Assembly (NCBI GenBank): GCA_037447655.1 | Contig: JBBHKE010001843.1 | Location: forward strand, 1-64,000 | DNA from: Zygnema cylindricum | Taxonomy: Eukaryota > Streptophyta > Zygnematophyceae > Zygnematales > Zygnemataceae | DNA: 64,000 nt | Reading direction: 5' to 3' | Shown here: in pieces, positions 1-10,641 of the stretch | Layout of the letters: each line of letters begins with the position of its first letter | Position numbering within the stretch: position 1 is the first letter of the stretch | Program-made: the position numbers and the translations under genes | The notes under the pieces: generated by a model | What the model was told of the DNA's origin: nothing | What the model saw: only the letters and a program-made list of their open reading frames with translations | Database searches by the model: none

Positions 1-1590
1 GTACATTAAAACTGTACGGTTCATCCGTACGTTTAAACCGTAAGAAAAGTATACGCATTTAACGAAAGATTCAAAATCAAAAAAAAAAAAACGAAATTTC
101 GTAAAAATGTCAAAATCCGTACGAATGAAACATCTATGTAAAAACCTAAGTGTTGCAAACCTAAATGCTACAAACCCTAAAGGTTACAAACCCTAAATGT
201 TACAAACCCTAAATGTTTGTCACAAGGAATGTTTTTTACTTGATGCATTTCTCGTGCAAAACGTGATCCAAATTCATCGGAGTATTGGAGACCGTCAATT
301 GTAACTAAAATAAATTGGTACTACATCTCAACCGTCGGATTAATATCGACAGCTGTGCACAGAGAAAAGCGGGTTTACAAGGCCGAAAAAATCATTAACC
401 TTAATAGCGACACGCCCTGCAGTTTCCTCCGTACGGAGAATATTCTGGCGGGTCTTGCGGGTGACCAAACGTTCGGGTAAATATGGTCATATGGAACTGT
501 AGCCGCAATTTCCGCATAAAACTGGCGGATGTGAGCTGTACATAGGACTGGTCCCACGAAGTCGACATCCGTACTGGAAACCGGAGACATTCGTACACAA
601 ATGTCTTATGGACCCTTGACTGTTTTGTCGTTTTTTGACATTTCACGGATTTTGAACCGGAACGTCAGTCGTTCAAACAAATATAGTTTGTAATTGTGAT
701 GACGTGTCATACGGATCGTCCTTGTTACGACTTGCAGATTCTCGAGATTTGCGGAACCGATCTTGGGGATCGCCCACATCAGCTACAAGTACTAGACGAC
801 AAAATAGATTTTTGTCACTAGGTACAGTAGCATATACTTGTCTTTTAGCTGTCTCCTGATTCCGTTTGAAAAATTATGCTTGACGACATAATTGGCTCGC
901 TGGATTTTCCACGGCTATCGCAATCATTGAGCTTTTTAGGGTTTCATTTGTGGCTCGCTGCATTTTCGTACATTACCGTACTTTTCTGTAAAACCAGCCT
1001 TTAGACCGAAAAGTACAGTACCCTAATGGAGCCGGGAGGCCTAACAAACTCTATTCGAACGTTACGACACCTGTCAACTTCTACAGCGTACCGTACAAAA
1101 ACCGTACAAATACCGTACAAAAAACGAAGATTTGCAGGATCAATCGGATAAGTTTTTTTGGATAGACGGTCTCATTTTTTTCCTTAAAAGTAAATCCTGA
1201 CCGTAAAGTTGGAGTATAAAAAAATTCCTTTATTCCGTCGTATCGTTCCGATTTTATCCCGAAAACTTAAATGCGAATATTAGGTTTACTCACCACGCGA
1301 CAGCGAATTGCACGAGCGGTAGGTCTGTGCCGCTTCGTACTTTTTTGTCACGTAGCTCCTCATTTCAATTTCACCGTAGGATATCACTGAGACGCTAATT
1401 ACGACGTGACGTTTTCTGCACGACGTGACGCTATTTGTACTACGTGACGTTATCTGTACGAAGATCCTATGCGATCCATAAAGTTTCTTTGATTTTTTAT
1501 TATTGTTTTTTGTTTCGGCGTTTAGGGTACAAACAAAAAAAAACATCGATAGGACATTAATTAAACATAATTAAGTGTGAACGGAAACAA
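1..1590. other. gene-free, repeat-derived DNA
   Basis: I see no gene here. Short open frames lack splice or codon support. Positions about 150-210 hold spaced copies of the telomere-like word CCCTAAA. Positions about 1403-1460 hold three imperfect tandem copies of a GACGTGACG-bearing unit of about 28 bp. Positions 51-145 recur at about 18171-18244, both ending in TCCGTACGAATG followed by ACATCTATG after two to three bases, so this is a dispersed repeat. Confidence 0.6.
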
Positions 1591-1974
1591 TTAAAAACGA
1601 AACAAAAAATCAAAATGGGTATGAGTCCAAAAACACGTTTTTTTGTCTTTCTGGTTTTTTTTTATCTGGTACAAATAAAATGAATTAGTACATGCAAACT
1701 TCTATGGACACTATCGGACAATACGCGGATAACTTTTCAGAACAAAATTCTATAAGTAAAGTACATGTACGGCTTGACATGAATACACCTACCGTACGTA
1801 ACAGAAACGATTTTCGTATCTATTTCCGTACTTTACCGTTCTTTTTTATCGTAAAATTTGATGTCAACGGAAACGGTTGAACATAGATGCATTGTCGGCT
1901 TGTCGCTATTCGAAAACACACATAAGTACATAACCGGGACAAGTAACCATCACGTGACGAATTAAGTACATAAC
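1591..1974 (+). repeat. tandem duplication, copy 1, left part
   Basis: This stretch closely matches 5125-5490 in the same orientation; both contain ATGAGTCCAAAAACACG and the words TATCTGGTACAAA and CTACCGTACGTAACAG. It joins across a block of inserted MITEs (1975-4108) to the right part of the same unit at 4109-4777. I see no coding capacity. Confidence 0.7.
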
Positions 1975-2488
1975 TACAACCGCGAATCGTTATTAGCGTC
2001 AAGGTTTTTTTTCGCCACTTAAAACATATTTTCTCCGTACACACTTGTTGGATTTTCAATTCGAGACCGCCAATAGGAAGCTGAGAATGTTACCTTTCAA
2101 TCGTAACCGTCAAATCCACAATCCGACGAGTGTGTACGGAGAAAAGATGTTTTAAGCATAGTTCAAAAGTAGGTGAAAGTAGGCCCATACAATATGCCTA
2201 TTATATGCAAAACATTCAATATTTCAATATGACCTCAAGACCCATATTGTATTCGGACCTATTCGGACCAATTAAAACATTCGGACCAAAAAGTTTTACT
2301 TACACCGTCAGATTCGGACGATCGGACGGTCACTGATCAAAGTAGCGATTTAAGAAGATCACATGAAAAGCCCATAACACAACTTACGATAAAGGCGCCG
2401 ACCAAAGGCCTACCATAAAAACGCCTACTTTTGAACTATGGTTTTAAGTGGCGAAAAAACCTTGACGCTAATAACGATTCGTTGTTGT
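1975..2488. mobile_element. TA-CACCG MITE, split by a hAT-like MITE
   Basis: The left end reads TACAACCGCGAATCGTTATT and the right end carries the complement GCTAATAACGATTCG. The interior matches the short members at 14095-14271, 43484-44622 and 55773-55992: CGCCACTTAAAACAT, then TTTTCTCCGTACACACTTG, then GAGACCGCCAAT. A second MITE (2157-2440) sits inside it with an 8-bp target duplication. There is no coding capacity, so it is non-autonomous. The TA at both ends suggests a TA target as in Tc1/mariner-type elements; that superfamily call is an inference. Confidence 0.75.
2157..2440. mobile_element. hAT-like MITE copy 1
   Basis: The terminal inverted repeats are CATAGTTCAAAAGTAGG and its complement ending in CTATG. 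The flanks carry a perfect 8-bp duplication GTTTTAAG (2149-2156 and 2441-2448), the size typical of hAT insertions. The host sequence on both sides rejoins to an intact TA-CACCG MITE. There is no coding capacity. Related copies are at 4812-5119 and 15783-16058. Confidence 0.88.
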
Positions 2489-2496
2489 CCATAAGC

Positions 2497-3115
2497 TACA
2501 CCGCGAATCGTAATTAGAGTAAATTACTCTAATTCGGTCGCTCGAAATTTCGACTCTATGACATCAAATAGAGTAAATGATTCTAATTTTTTCATTATTC
2601 TAATTTTGGTAAGTTTAATTAGCGTAACAGAATTGTAATACAGGTTCGTTTTAAATAGTGTGGAGTACGGACGACGTTCGACCGTGCAAACTGTACTTTT
2701 TTAAGTAAAAAGGTACAAATAATGATTTAATACAATCGCGCTCGCACGTGAAATCGGACTAAGCGAAAAATCAATCATATCGAAAAAAAGCCGTTCGCAT
2801 AACTCTCGTCCGTCGACAGCATCGTCGTCAGTGTGAACATTAACTGACATTCAGCGCGACAAATAATACTAGCGTCATAATGACGTCAAAACGATACGGA
2901 CTGACAGATTTTGTACAGCCACGTAATTTAGTGTTTATAATTTCAGCACGGATATTTATGGCCGACATAACCCAATATAGAGTACTTAAATAAATTAGAG
3001 TAAACTTCGACTGTGAAAAAGTTATATCACATAAATTAGAGTTCATTACTCTAATTGTTTTTTTTTGTTTTTTTACTCTATTTTTTTCATTACTCTAATT
3101 ACGATTCGCGGTGTA
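2497..3115. mobile_element. TA-CACCG MITE, long type, copy 1
   Basis: It starts TACACCGCGAATCGTAATTA and ends with the complement GATTCGCGGTGTA. Subterminal DNA is built of repeated ATTAGAGTAA words. It is a divergent inverted copy of the next element (3119-3605), only three bases away. It has no coding capacity. Confidence 0.85.
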
Positions 3116-3118
3116 CAG

Positions 3119-3605
3119 TACACCGCGCATCGTAATTAGAGTAGTGAAAAAATTAGAGTAAAAAAAGAGAAAAAAACAATTAGAGTAATGAACTCTAATT
3201 TATGTGATAGAACTGTTTCAGAAAGGAATTTACTCTAATTTGGCAAGTTAATATCCTCCACTGTAAATAAGGTATTCGTACAGAATCTGACAAAACGTAC
3301 AGTTTATCGTCACTATGACGTTTGCAATACGTGGATTGTTAAAACGCAGTTACATGATAATGGCTTGTATTAAATCATTATTTGTACTTTTTGTATTTAT
3401 AAAAGTACAATTTTGCACGGACGGACGTCATCCGTACTCCACACTATTTAAAACGAACATATATTAGAATTAAAAACGCTAATTAAACCTTTCCTTAAAT
3501 AGTATAATGAAAAAATTAGAATCATCTACTCTATTTGATGTCATAGAGTCGAAATTTCGAGCGACCGAATTAGAGTAATTTACTCTAATTACGATTCGCG
3601 GTGTA
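3119..3605. mobile_element. TA-CACCG MITE, long type, copy 2 (inverted)
   Basis: It starts TACACCGCGCATCGTAATTA and ends ATTACGATTCGCGGTGTA. Read on the opposite strand it matches 2497-3115, including the words CCGTACTCCACACTATTTAA and GAAATTTCGAGCGACCGAAT, so the two elements form a large imperfect palindrome. Its last TA (3604-3605) is also the first TA of the next element. Confidence 0.85.
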
Positions 3606-4095
3606 CACCGTGAATCGCTATTAGCGTAATAAAAAATATAGCGTAATGAAACAATTAGCGTACTTTACGGTAAATTGTGTTTTTTCGGGTACACCATGAT
3701 ACTAATTTATCATGTACTCTAATTTGTAAACTGCTTTGTAAAAATTTCGGCACATAATATGTCCACACTAAAACATGTAGATGTACGAAATTGTTCAAAT
3801 TGTACGCCGTCGCGTTTTTTTGACATCTGCGTATGCCGGAAAATATTTACGCAATTATATATTATTATATTTTCTGTACTTTTAAATTAAAAAAGGTACG
3901 GAATAGTTTATATCTGACAGTCCGTACACCACACTATTTAAAAGGACACTAAATTACAGTTATGAACCGTATTGAGCGGGGTACCTCAAATAACGTTCAG
4001 AAACATTTAGCGTACTTTATTCTATTTGAGAATTTGCCCCAAAAAAAGGGGTACCCCAATTAGCGTCATGTACGCTAATAGCGATTCACGGTGTA
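3604..4095. mobile_element. TA-CACCG MITE, long type, variant
   Basis: It starts TACACCGTGAATCGCTATTA and ends with the complement, TAGCGATTCACGGTGTA. The inner sequence shares the CCACACTATTTAAAA block with its neighbours but is otherwise diverged. It has no coding capacity. Confidence 0.82.
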
Positions 4096-4108
4096 CATAC
4101 TATCGTAC

Positions 4109-4777
4109 AGAAAATAACTATTTTTTTATCGCACGAAATACTTATCGAATATAGGGTTCATCGCATTTTACTTTACGACCCGACTTTGGACCGAAAAGTG
4201 CCCTAATTGAGTCAAGCCACGTGGCATAATCCATAGTAAATAAATTGTACTTTTCACAGGTCTCCTCTGTTTTCAAGACCGAGGAAAAAGACAAATCGTA
4301 CGGTATCAAGTATACCTTTTTCCGTCTCGATAACTCCGTAATTTGAGCGATTCTCGTTTGCAAGACCATCCGTATCGGCATTTAATGCGCGTTAAAAATC
4401 TGATCTTCTATCGGGATTTATGCGATATTTGTCGTTTTGTCCAGGAAAACCAGATTCCCCAATACTTGCACGACAAAAAGTACAAAAAGTATCATGATAT
4501 CGCATCTGGGCACACTCGTACGGTCGTACCTCACCGAACTAAAATCTATCCGTACATTATTCTTAGCCACTCGTAATGCGCCAAAAGGGAATCTTCTATT
4601 ATAAATGTTCAAAAGCATGAATTGTACATAGTGAGTACAGCGTGACACGTGGCAATTTTAATATTTTAGCGTTGGATCCCTAAAAGATTGCCACGTTTCA
4701 TCTCAGCACGGGATTTTCGGGCAGCTAAAAATAACATCACAAAGATAAAAAATAAATATCTCGGATAATTTTTTGTA
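4109..4777 (+). repeat. tandem duplication, copy 1, right part
   Basis: It is nearly identical to 5501-6163 over about 660 bp. The small reverse-strand open frame in it (4142-4381) is preserved in the second copy only because the DNA is nearly identical; I do not call it a gene. With 1591-1974 it makes one duplicated unit that was later split by MITEs. Confidence 0.85.
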
Positions 4778-4811
4778 GTTACCAATGATTGGATTGTCGT
4801 GCGGTTAAAAG

Positions 4812-5119
4812 CATAGTTCAAAAGTAGGCGTTTTTATGGTAGGCCTTTGGTCGGCGCCTTTATCGTAAGTTGTGTTATGGGCTTTTCATGTGATCTTCTT
4901 AAACATCGCTACTTTGATCAGCGGCCGTCCGACCGTCCGAATCTGACGGTTTTTATAAAAAATATTGGTCCGAATGCTTTAATTGGTCCAATTTTTGGTT
5001 CGAATGTTTTAATTGGTCCGAATAGGTCCGAATACAATATGGGTCTTAAGGTCATATTATATGTTTTACATACAATAAGCGTATTGTAAGGGCCTACATT
5101 CACCTACTTTTGAACTATG
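4812..5119. mobile_element. hAT-like MITE copy 2
   Basis: The terminal repeats are the same CATAGTTCAAAAGTAGG type. The flanking 8-mers are GTTAAAAG (4804-4811) and ATTAAAAG (5120-5127), seven of eight identical. It lies at the junction of the two tandem duplication copies. It has no coding capacity. Confidence 0.85.
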
Positions 5120-5124
5120 ATTAA

Positions 5125-6163
5125 AAGCGAAACAAAAAATTAAAATGGGGATGAGTCCAAAAACACGGTTTTTTGTCTTTCTAGTTTTTTTTATCTGGTA
5201 CAAAGTAACTGAATTAGTACATTGCAAACTTCTGTGGAATTTATCGGACAGTACGCGGAGAACTTTTTCAAAACAAAACTCCTATAAATAAAGTACATGT
5301 ACGTTTTGACATGAAGACATCTACCGTACGTAACAGAAACGATTTTCGTATCAACTTCCGTACTTTACCGTCCTTTTTCATCGTAAAATGTGATGTCAAA
5401 TGGAAACGTTTTGAACATAGATGTATTTGTCGGCTTGTCGCTATTCAAAAATACACATAAGTACAATACCGGACAAGTAGCCATCAGCCCATCACGTGAC
5501 GACTATTTTTTTATCGTACGAAATACTTATTGAACATAGGGTTTATCGCATTTTACTTTACCACCCGACTTTGGACCGAAAAGTGCCCTAATTGAGTCAA
5601 GCCACGTGGCAGAATCCAGAATAAATAAATTGTACTTTTCACAGGTCTCCTCTGTTTTCAAGACCGAGGAAAAAGACAAATCGTACGGTATCAAGTATAC
5701 CTTTTTCCGTCTCGATAACTCCGTAATTTGAGCGATTCTCGTTTGCAAGACCATCCGTATCGGCATTTAATGCGCGTTAAAAATCTGATCTTCTATCGGG
5801 ATTTATGCGATATTTGTCGTTTTGTCCAGGAAAACCAGATTCCCCAATACTTGCACGACAAAAAGTACAAAAAGTATCATGATATCGCATCTGGGCACAC
5901 TCGTACGGTCGTACCTCACCGAACTAAAATCTATCCGTACATTATTCTTAGCCACTCGTAATGCGCCAAAAGGGAATCTTCTATTATAAATGTTCAAAAG
6001 CATGAATTGTACATGGTGAGTACAGCGTGACACGTGGCAATTTTAATATTTTAGCGTTGGATCCCTAAAAGATTGCCACGTTTCATCTCAGCTCGGGATT
6101 TTCGGGCAGCTAAAAATAACATCACAAAGATAAAAAATAAAAATCTCGGATAATTTTTTGTGT
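5125..6163 (+). repeat. tandem duplication, copy 2
   Basis: This copy lacks the MITE block found in copy 1. It matches 1591-1974 (at 5125-5490) and 4109-4777 (at 5501-6163) in order and orientation. It therefore shows the arrangement before the TA-CACCG insertions. Confidence 0.82.
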
Positions 6164-7102
6164 CAGAGATTGTCGGCTGAAGCGATTATATATTTTTTGT
6201 TTTTTTGTCCTTTGTGTATTTTTCGCTGCTTTTTTGCTTTATACGGTTTTATTTTTTTGTCGTGTAATTTTTTTATCTGCCCGGATAGTCTAGAACCTGA
6301 TGTACGGTCATCTGCAGTTTTTATTTATTTATAGCCAAATAATTCCAATTCTTTTTGGTATCTTTATGTAATTTTCTCGAAAATGTCATTTAACCTTTGA
6401 ATAAAGTAATAAACCTACCCAGTAGACGACAAAAATCATCCTAGAATTTATCAAAGAAATCACTAATTTGATTTTGACAATTAGATTACGGACAACAAAA
6501 AAAAAATCCAGCTCAAACCTTTTCGGGCAGATGGATTCTAAAACATTTTTTCTGCCCGTAAAATTTATTAGCCCGCATTCTTCCAACAAAAACTGCCCGG
6601 AAAAACAAAAAAGTCTACAAGAAAAAAAGCTAAAACCAGACGCCAGAAAAATAGTTCCGTACGATTCTAATTCCAAATTTCCGTACGATTCCACTTGCGA
6701 TTACAATTCCAAATTTTTAATTATCGCAACCAAAAAAAACAAAAACAGAAAAGCAGACCTGCAAAACAAAACCAAAAAATATAACGAATTCAAATTTAAA
6801 AAAACCGAAAATTTCCAAACCTACCCCCACTTTAAAACTACTTCCCTCCCTATTTCTCTCCTATTCCTATTCCCTCTCCCTCTCCCTCTCCCTCCTCCCT
6901 CCTCCCTTCCTCTCCCTTCCCACCTCTTCCCCCCTTTTCTCCCTCTAACTTCCTTCAAACTTCACCTTTTTCCATTTTTCTTTTTTTGGGTATTCTTAAA
7001 ATTCAATTTCCTAATTTGGGTACCTTTTACTTTTCCTCAATTCCCCTTTTAATTCCTCTTTAATTTTCCCTTTTTCCCCCTTTTTTCCCCCTTTTTTGGG
7101 GT
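6164..7102. other. AT-rich DNA ending in a pyrimidine tract
   Basis: I see no gene in 6164-6830. From about 6835 to 7100 the + strand is almost pure pyrimidine (runs of CTCCCT and TTTCCC) and leads directly to an ATG at 7103, so it could be a CT-rich leader of the putative gene that follows. An open frame that runs through it is compositional. Confidence 0.5.
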
Positions 7103-7327
7103 ATGCCTGAAGTTGTCTCTCTCTCCCGCAAAAGCTCTATGGCATCCCATCAGGCCAATCAGCACCCTCGGTTCAACGCCTACTATGACACGTGTCACAG
7201 GCCCCTCCACTCGGTTTCTTCCGCCAACACGTGTTTCGCGGTCGAGTATTTCGAGTTGCAAGGGGAGCATTTTGAGGATCTGTGGAAGATTCTGATCGAG
7301 TTGAAGGTACCAGCCGCTGGTGGAAAC
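7103..7327 (+). CDS. putative exon 1 of an unidentified gene
   Basis: An ATG at 7103 opens a frame of ordinary amino-acid composition in a region of higher GC than its surroundings. It ends FELQGEHFEDLWKILIELK and then PAAGGN before a good donor (GTGAGT at 7328); another possible donor is GTACCA at 7307. The reverse strand is also open here, so strand rests on the downstream exons. I do not recognise the family. Both donors are in phase 0, which does not fit the best frame of the next exon, so the first junction is unresolved. Confidence 0.35.
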
Positions 7328-7698
7328 GTGAGTGGGGAAAAGAAAAGAAGGAAAAAGAAAGGGGGGAGAGAGATCCGGTGAAAGATGGAAGAAACGCCAG
7401 ATCAGACTGGAAAAGAAAAAATAAGGGGAGTGGATAAAAACGGGGAAGGGTACAGAAAAAGAAGCTGAAAAAATAAATAAATAAATCAGTAAATAAAAAT
7501 AAAATAATAACCAAATAGATAATAAAATTAAAAGTATAAGAAGAGTGAGAGAAAAATGGGGGAAAAAAAAGTGGAGAAGGTGGTTTTAGTTTTCTGCAAA
7601 GTGGAAAAATGGAGTTATTGAATCCCCCTCTCCCCTCCTTCTCTCCTTCTCTCCCTCTCTCCCTCTCTCCCTCTCTCCCTCTCCTCTCCTTCTTGCAG

Positions 7699-7858
7699 TG
7701 TGACTATGAGTGGAAGTGGGGTGGGGTCCTCCCGAGTTCTCTCCCTCTACCCCCCTGCCACCCCCTTGGAAGGAATTCGAGAAACCCTAATTTTGGCCAA
7801 TAAGGAAAAAGGGGTAATTTCTTGGTCTATGGATGAGACCAAAGGTTTCCCTTTTGAG
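7699..7858 (+). CDS. putative exon 2 of an unidentified gene
   Basis: The exon follows a long CTCTCC tract and TTCTTGCAG. The frame starting one base in reads through TPLEGIRETLILANKEKG and ISWSMDETKGFPFE and closes in phase 0 at a GTAATT donor. That phase agrees with the next exon, which supports this frame. The product is unknown to me. Confidence 0.4.
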
Positions 7859-8610
7859 GTAATTTTTACCCCTTTGTATTCTTTTTAAATTTTAATTATT
7901 CTTGTGTTTTTTTGAAAACTAAGAGATACTCACTGGAGGGTTTTTTCTTTTTGGGTTATTTTTACTCCTTTTACTCCTTTTGCTCCTTTAAAATGTTTTT
8001 TTTTTTTTTTTTGTATGTTTTTTCACATTTTGTGTTTTTGTCGAAATGCACGCGGGGCTTCTTTATTTCTTTCTTTGTTTTTTTCTTTATTTATATATGC
8101 TTTTATTTATTTTTGGTGATTCTTTTCAATTGTTCAGGGCATCCTCGATACCATTTTTCACATTTTTTTTTTTTAAGCAATTTTTTCTCTTTCTTTTTCT
8201 TACTATTCCCTCTTTTATTTTGTTTTGTTTTTTGTTTTTGTATTTAATTATTTTTTTTTTTTTTTTTTTATGCATTTTTGTTCTTTCTATTCATAACTTG
8301 GTCCAGAAAAAAATGAAGTTCAAATAAACCTATGTTTTTTATTTTTTATGTGTTTTCTTTATTATTATTTTAGTTTTTTGTTTCTTTTATTTATATATTT
8401 ATTTATTTATTTACTTATTCATATAAAGACACTCTTATACTGTCTAGTCATAATTTGGTTCAAAAAATAAAAGTTTAAAAAAAAAAAAAAAAAAACTGAC
8501 TCTGTCTCATTTATTTTTCATGTTTTTTTTTTTTTTCTGTTTTTATTTTTTCTGATTTTCTTTATTTTTTAATCATTTTTCTTTCTTTTGTTTTTTTTGT
8601 TGTTTTGCAG

Positions 8611-8792
8611 AAAGGTACAACTGTACTTTCTATCCATAATTTGGTTCCAAAAAATAAAAGTTCAAAAAAAATGACACTTTTAATTTGGTCGTGTTCCTTC
8701 GAACCTCTCTCCCCCGAAGAAAAAGTCAACGCAAAAAATCAAATGGTCAACTATATTCAAATTTCTGGAGGGAGTTTGAAAACACTTCTTTG
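8611..8792 (+). CDS. putative exon 3 of an unidentified gene
   Basis: The exon starts after TGTTTTGCAG in phase 0, as exon 2 predicts. It encodes KGTTVLSIHNLVPKN and then SFEPLSPEEKVNAKNQMVNY and ends at a GTGAGA donor in phase 2. Two intronic copies of the start of this exon (near 8285 and 8440, the CATAAYTTGGTYCA word) show local duplication. No further exon is evident, because GA-rich DNA follows. Confidence 0.35.
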
Positions 8793-9500
8793 GTGAGAGC
8801 GGAGAGAGGAAGAGAGAGGAGGGAGAGAGGGGAGAAAGAGAGAGGAGTGGGAGAGAGGAGTGGGAAAGAGGTGTGGGAGAGAGGGAGAGGGATAGGAGAG
8901 GGAGTTTGAAGTCACTTCTTTGGTGAGAGAGGGAGTAGTGGGAGAGAAAGAGAAATAGGTGAGGGAGGGGGAGAGAGAGGAGAGGAAGAGGAGAGAAAGT
9001 AGAGGGAGAGCAGAGGGAGAGGGAAGGAAAAGGGAAAGGAAAAGGAAGGGGAATGGGGAGGGAAAGGTCGAAAGAGAAACGGGAGGTAGAGGGAGAGAGG
9101 GATGAAAACTTTTATTCTAATTTAAAACAGTAGGTAATAAGATTAGAAGAGGGAGGAGGTATTCGGTGATGGATATCCATTTTTTTTTCTCTCCGTGACA
9201 GTTTTATATAGTTAAAGAGAGGGAGAGAGGGAGGGAGCGAGGGAGTGAGAGAGTGAGAGAGTGAGAGAGTGAGAGAGAGAGAGAGAGTGAGAGAGAGAGA
9301 GCGAGAGAGAGAGCGAGAGAGAGAGAGCGTGAGAGCGAGGTCGCGAGAGAGAAAAAAGGGGGGAAGAAGAGGACATGTAGAGAGATTGGAAAATAAAGTG
9401 AGAAAAGGTGGGAAGGGAGGAGGAGAGAAGGGAGGGTGGAACAGAAGGGGGAGAGGAAGAGGGAGAGGAGAGGGACCTTGTTAGGTCACATGTTGCTATT
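8793..9500. repeat. GA-rich low-complexity tract
   Basis: The + strand is nearly all purine with (GA)n, GGGAGA and GAGAGC runs. The segment around 8770 (GGAGTTTGAAAACACTTCTT plus TGGTGAGAG) recurs in diverged form at about 8901, so exon 3's end was duplicated together with GA DNA. Long Glu-Arg or Ser-Leu frames across it are composition artefacts. Confidence 0.75.
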
Positions 9501-10514
9501 GGGTAGAAATTTTGGAATTTAGAAGTTAAAGTCATTTTTTTTTCTTTTTCCAAAAAATGGGATTTCTCTCCCTCTCTCTGTCTCCCTCTTTTAGTGTAGA
9601 TAATGAAAAGCTATTGAGAACTTTTAAAAGGGAGAAAAGGTGCTTTGGATAAAAAGATAGCCTTTTAATTTATTTTTATTTATTTTTAGTTTTTTTTTGG
9701 TTTTTGTTTTGTTTTTCCTTTTTTTTTTCCTTTTGTTTTTTGCCCTACCTTTTTCTTTTTGCAAAATTTGTCCTTTTGCAGATTTTTTCCTTTTGTCCTT
9801 TTGCATATTCTGTCTTTTAGAGAAATTTGGCCTATTAGGGAAATTGTCTTATTTGGAAAATTGACCCATTAGAAAATAGGTTTAAAAAATATATTTAATG
9901 TAGGAAAAGATTGTAAAGTGGTACGAACTTTATAATTTTTAATTAAATAGGGGTGATTAAACATTTTTTAAATATTTATTCCTCTTTTTCTTTTGTTATC
10001 TATTCCTTGTTTCTTTTTTCTTTTTTTTCTTTTTCCTGTTTTTTTGGCATGTTTGAATACTGTGTTTGAATGGAAATTGATAAGAAGTTCGAATGTTCGA
10101 TGAAAAGAAAAAAAAAAAAAAATCCATAAAATTGGCATGACAAAGGTGGTACTTATGTCAAAGTGCTTGTGACAATATTTTGATATTTTTTCTTTTTTTC
10201 CTCTTTTTTTTTTACATTTTTTTACATTTGTAAGAACATTTGACAATTCAAGTTTATTATGGAAAAAAAAAAAAAAAAAAACAACAACGGGAAAGAAAAG
10301 GAAAAACTACATTAGATATAGAAACCGATTGAAAAATCCAATCATATTTCATATATAAAATAGACTTGCACAATATAATTCTCAAATTACAATTTAAACC
10401 ACTAAACGTCAAAACAAAGCAATAAATTTCATAAATAAATCAATATTTTTAAAACAATAATCAACAAATTCAAGCCATAGCTATTATTTTTATTTATATT
10501 TTCCATGTATTTCT
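9501..10514. other. T-rich DNA, no gene seen
   Basis: The region consists of poly-T and poly-A runs with repeated CCTTTTGC words around 9720-9810. I find no splice-supported frame and no structured element. Confidence 0.55.
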
Positions 10515-10598
10515 AACCCTGTTTTTAACCCTGTTTTTAACCCTGTTTTTAACCCTGTTTTTAACCCTGTTTTTAACCCTGTTTTTAACCCTGTTTTA
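10515..10598 (+). repeat. 12-bp tandem array AACCCTGTTTTT
   Basis: Seven head-to-tail copies of AACCCTGTTTTT are present, the last one incomplete. It is followed after a few bases by the right end of a TA-CACCG MITE (10620-10641), so the array may lie inside that element. Confidence 0.85.
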
Positions 10599-10619
10599 AG
10601 TAATGAAAAAAACATTAAC

Positions 10620-10641
10620 ACTAATAGCGATGCACGGTGTA
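10620..10641. mobile_element. right end of a TA-CACCG MITE
   Basis: The sequence ACTAATAGCGATGCACGGTGTA matches the right terminal repeat of the family with one change. I could not find a convincing matching left end, so the element is truncated or diverged. Confidence 0.55.

Noticed and set aside
4142-4381. Reverse-strand frame conserved in a second copy at 5527-5766
   Set aside because: The DNA of the two copies is nearly identical throughout, so conservation of the frame carries no information.
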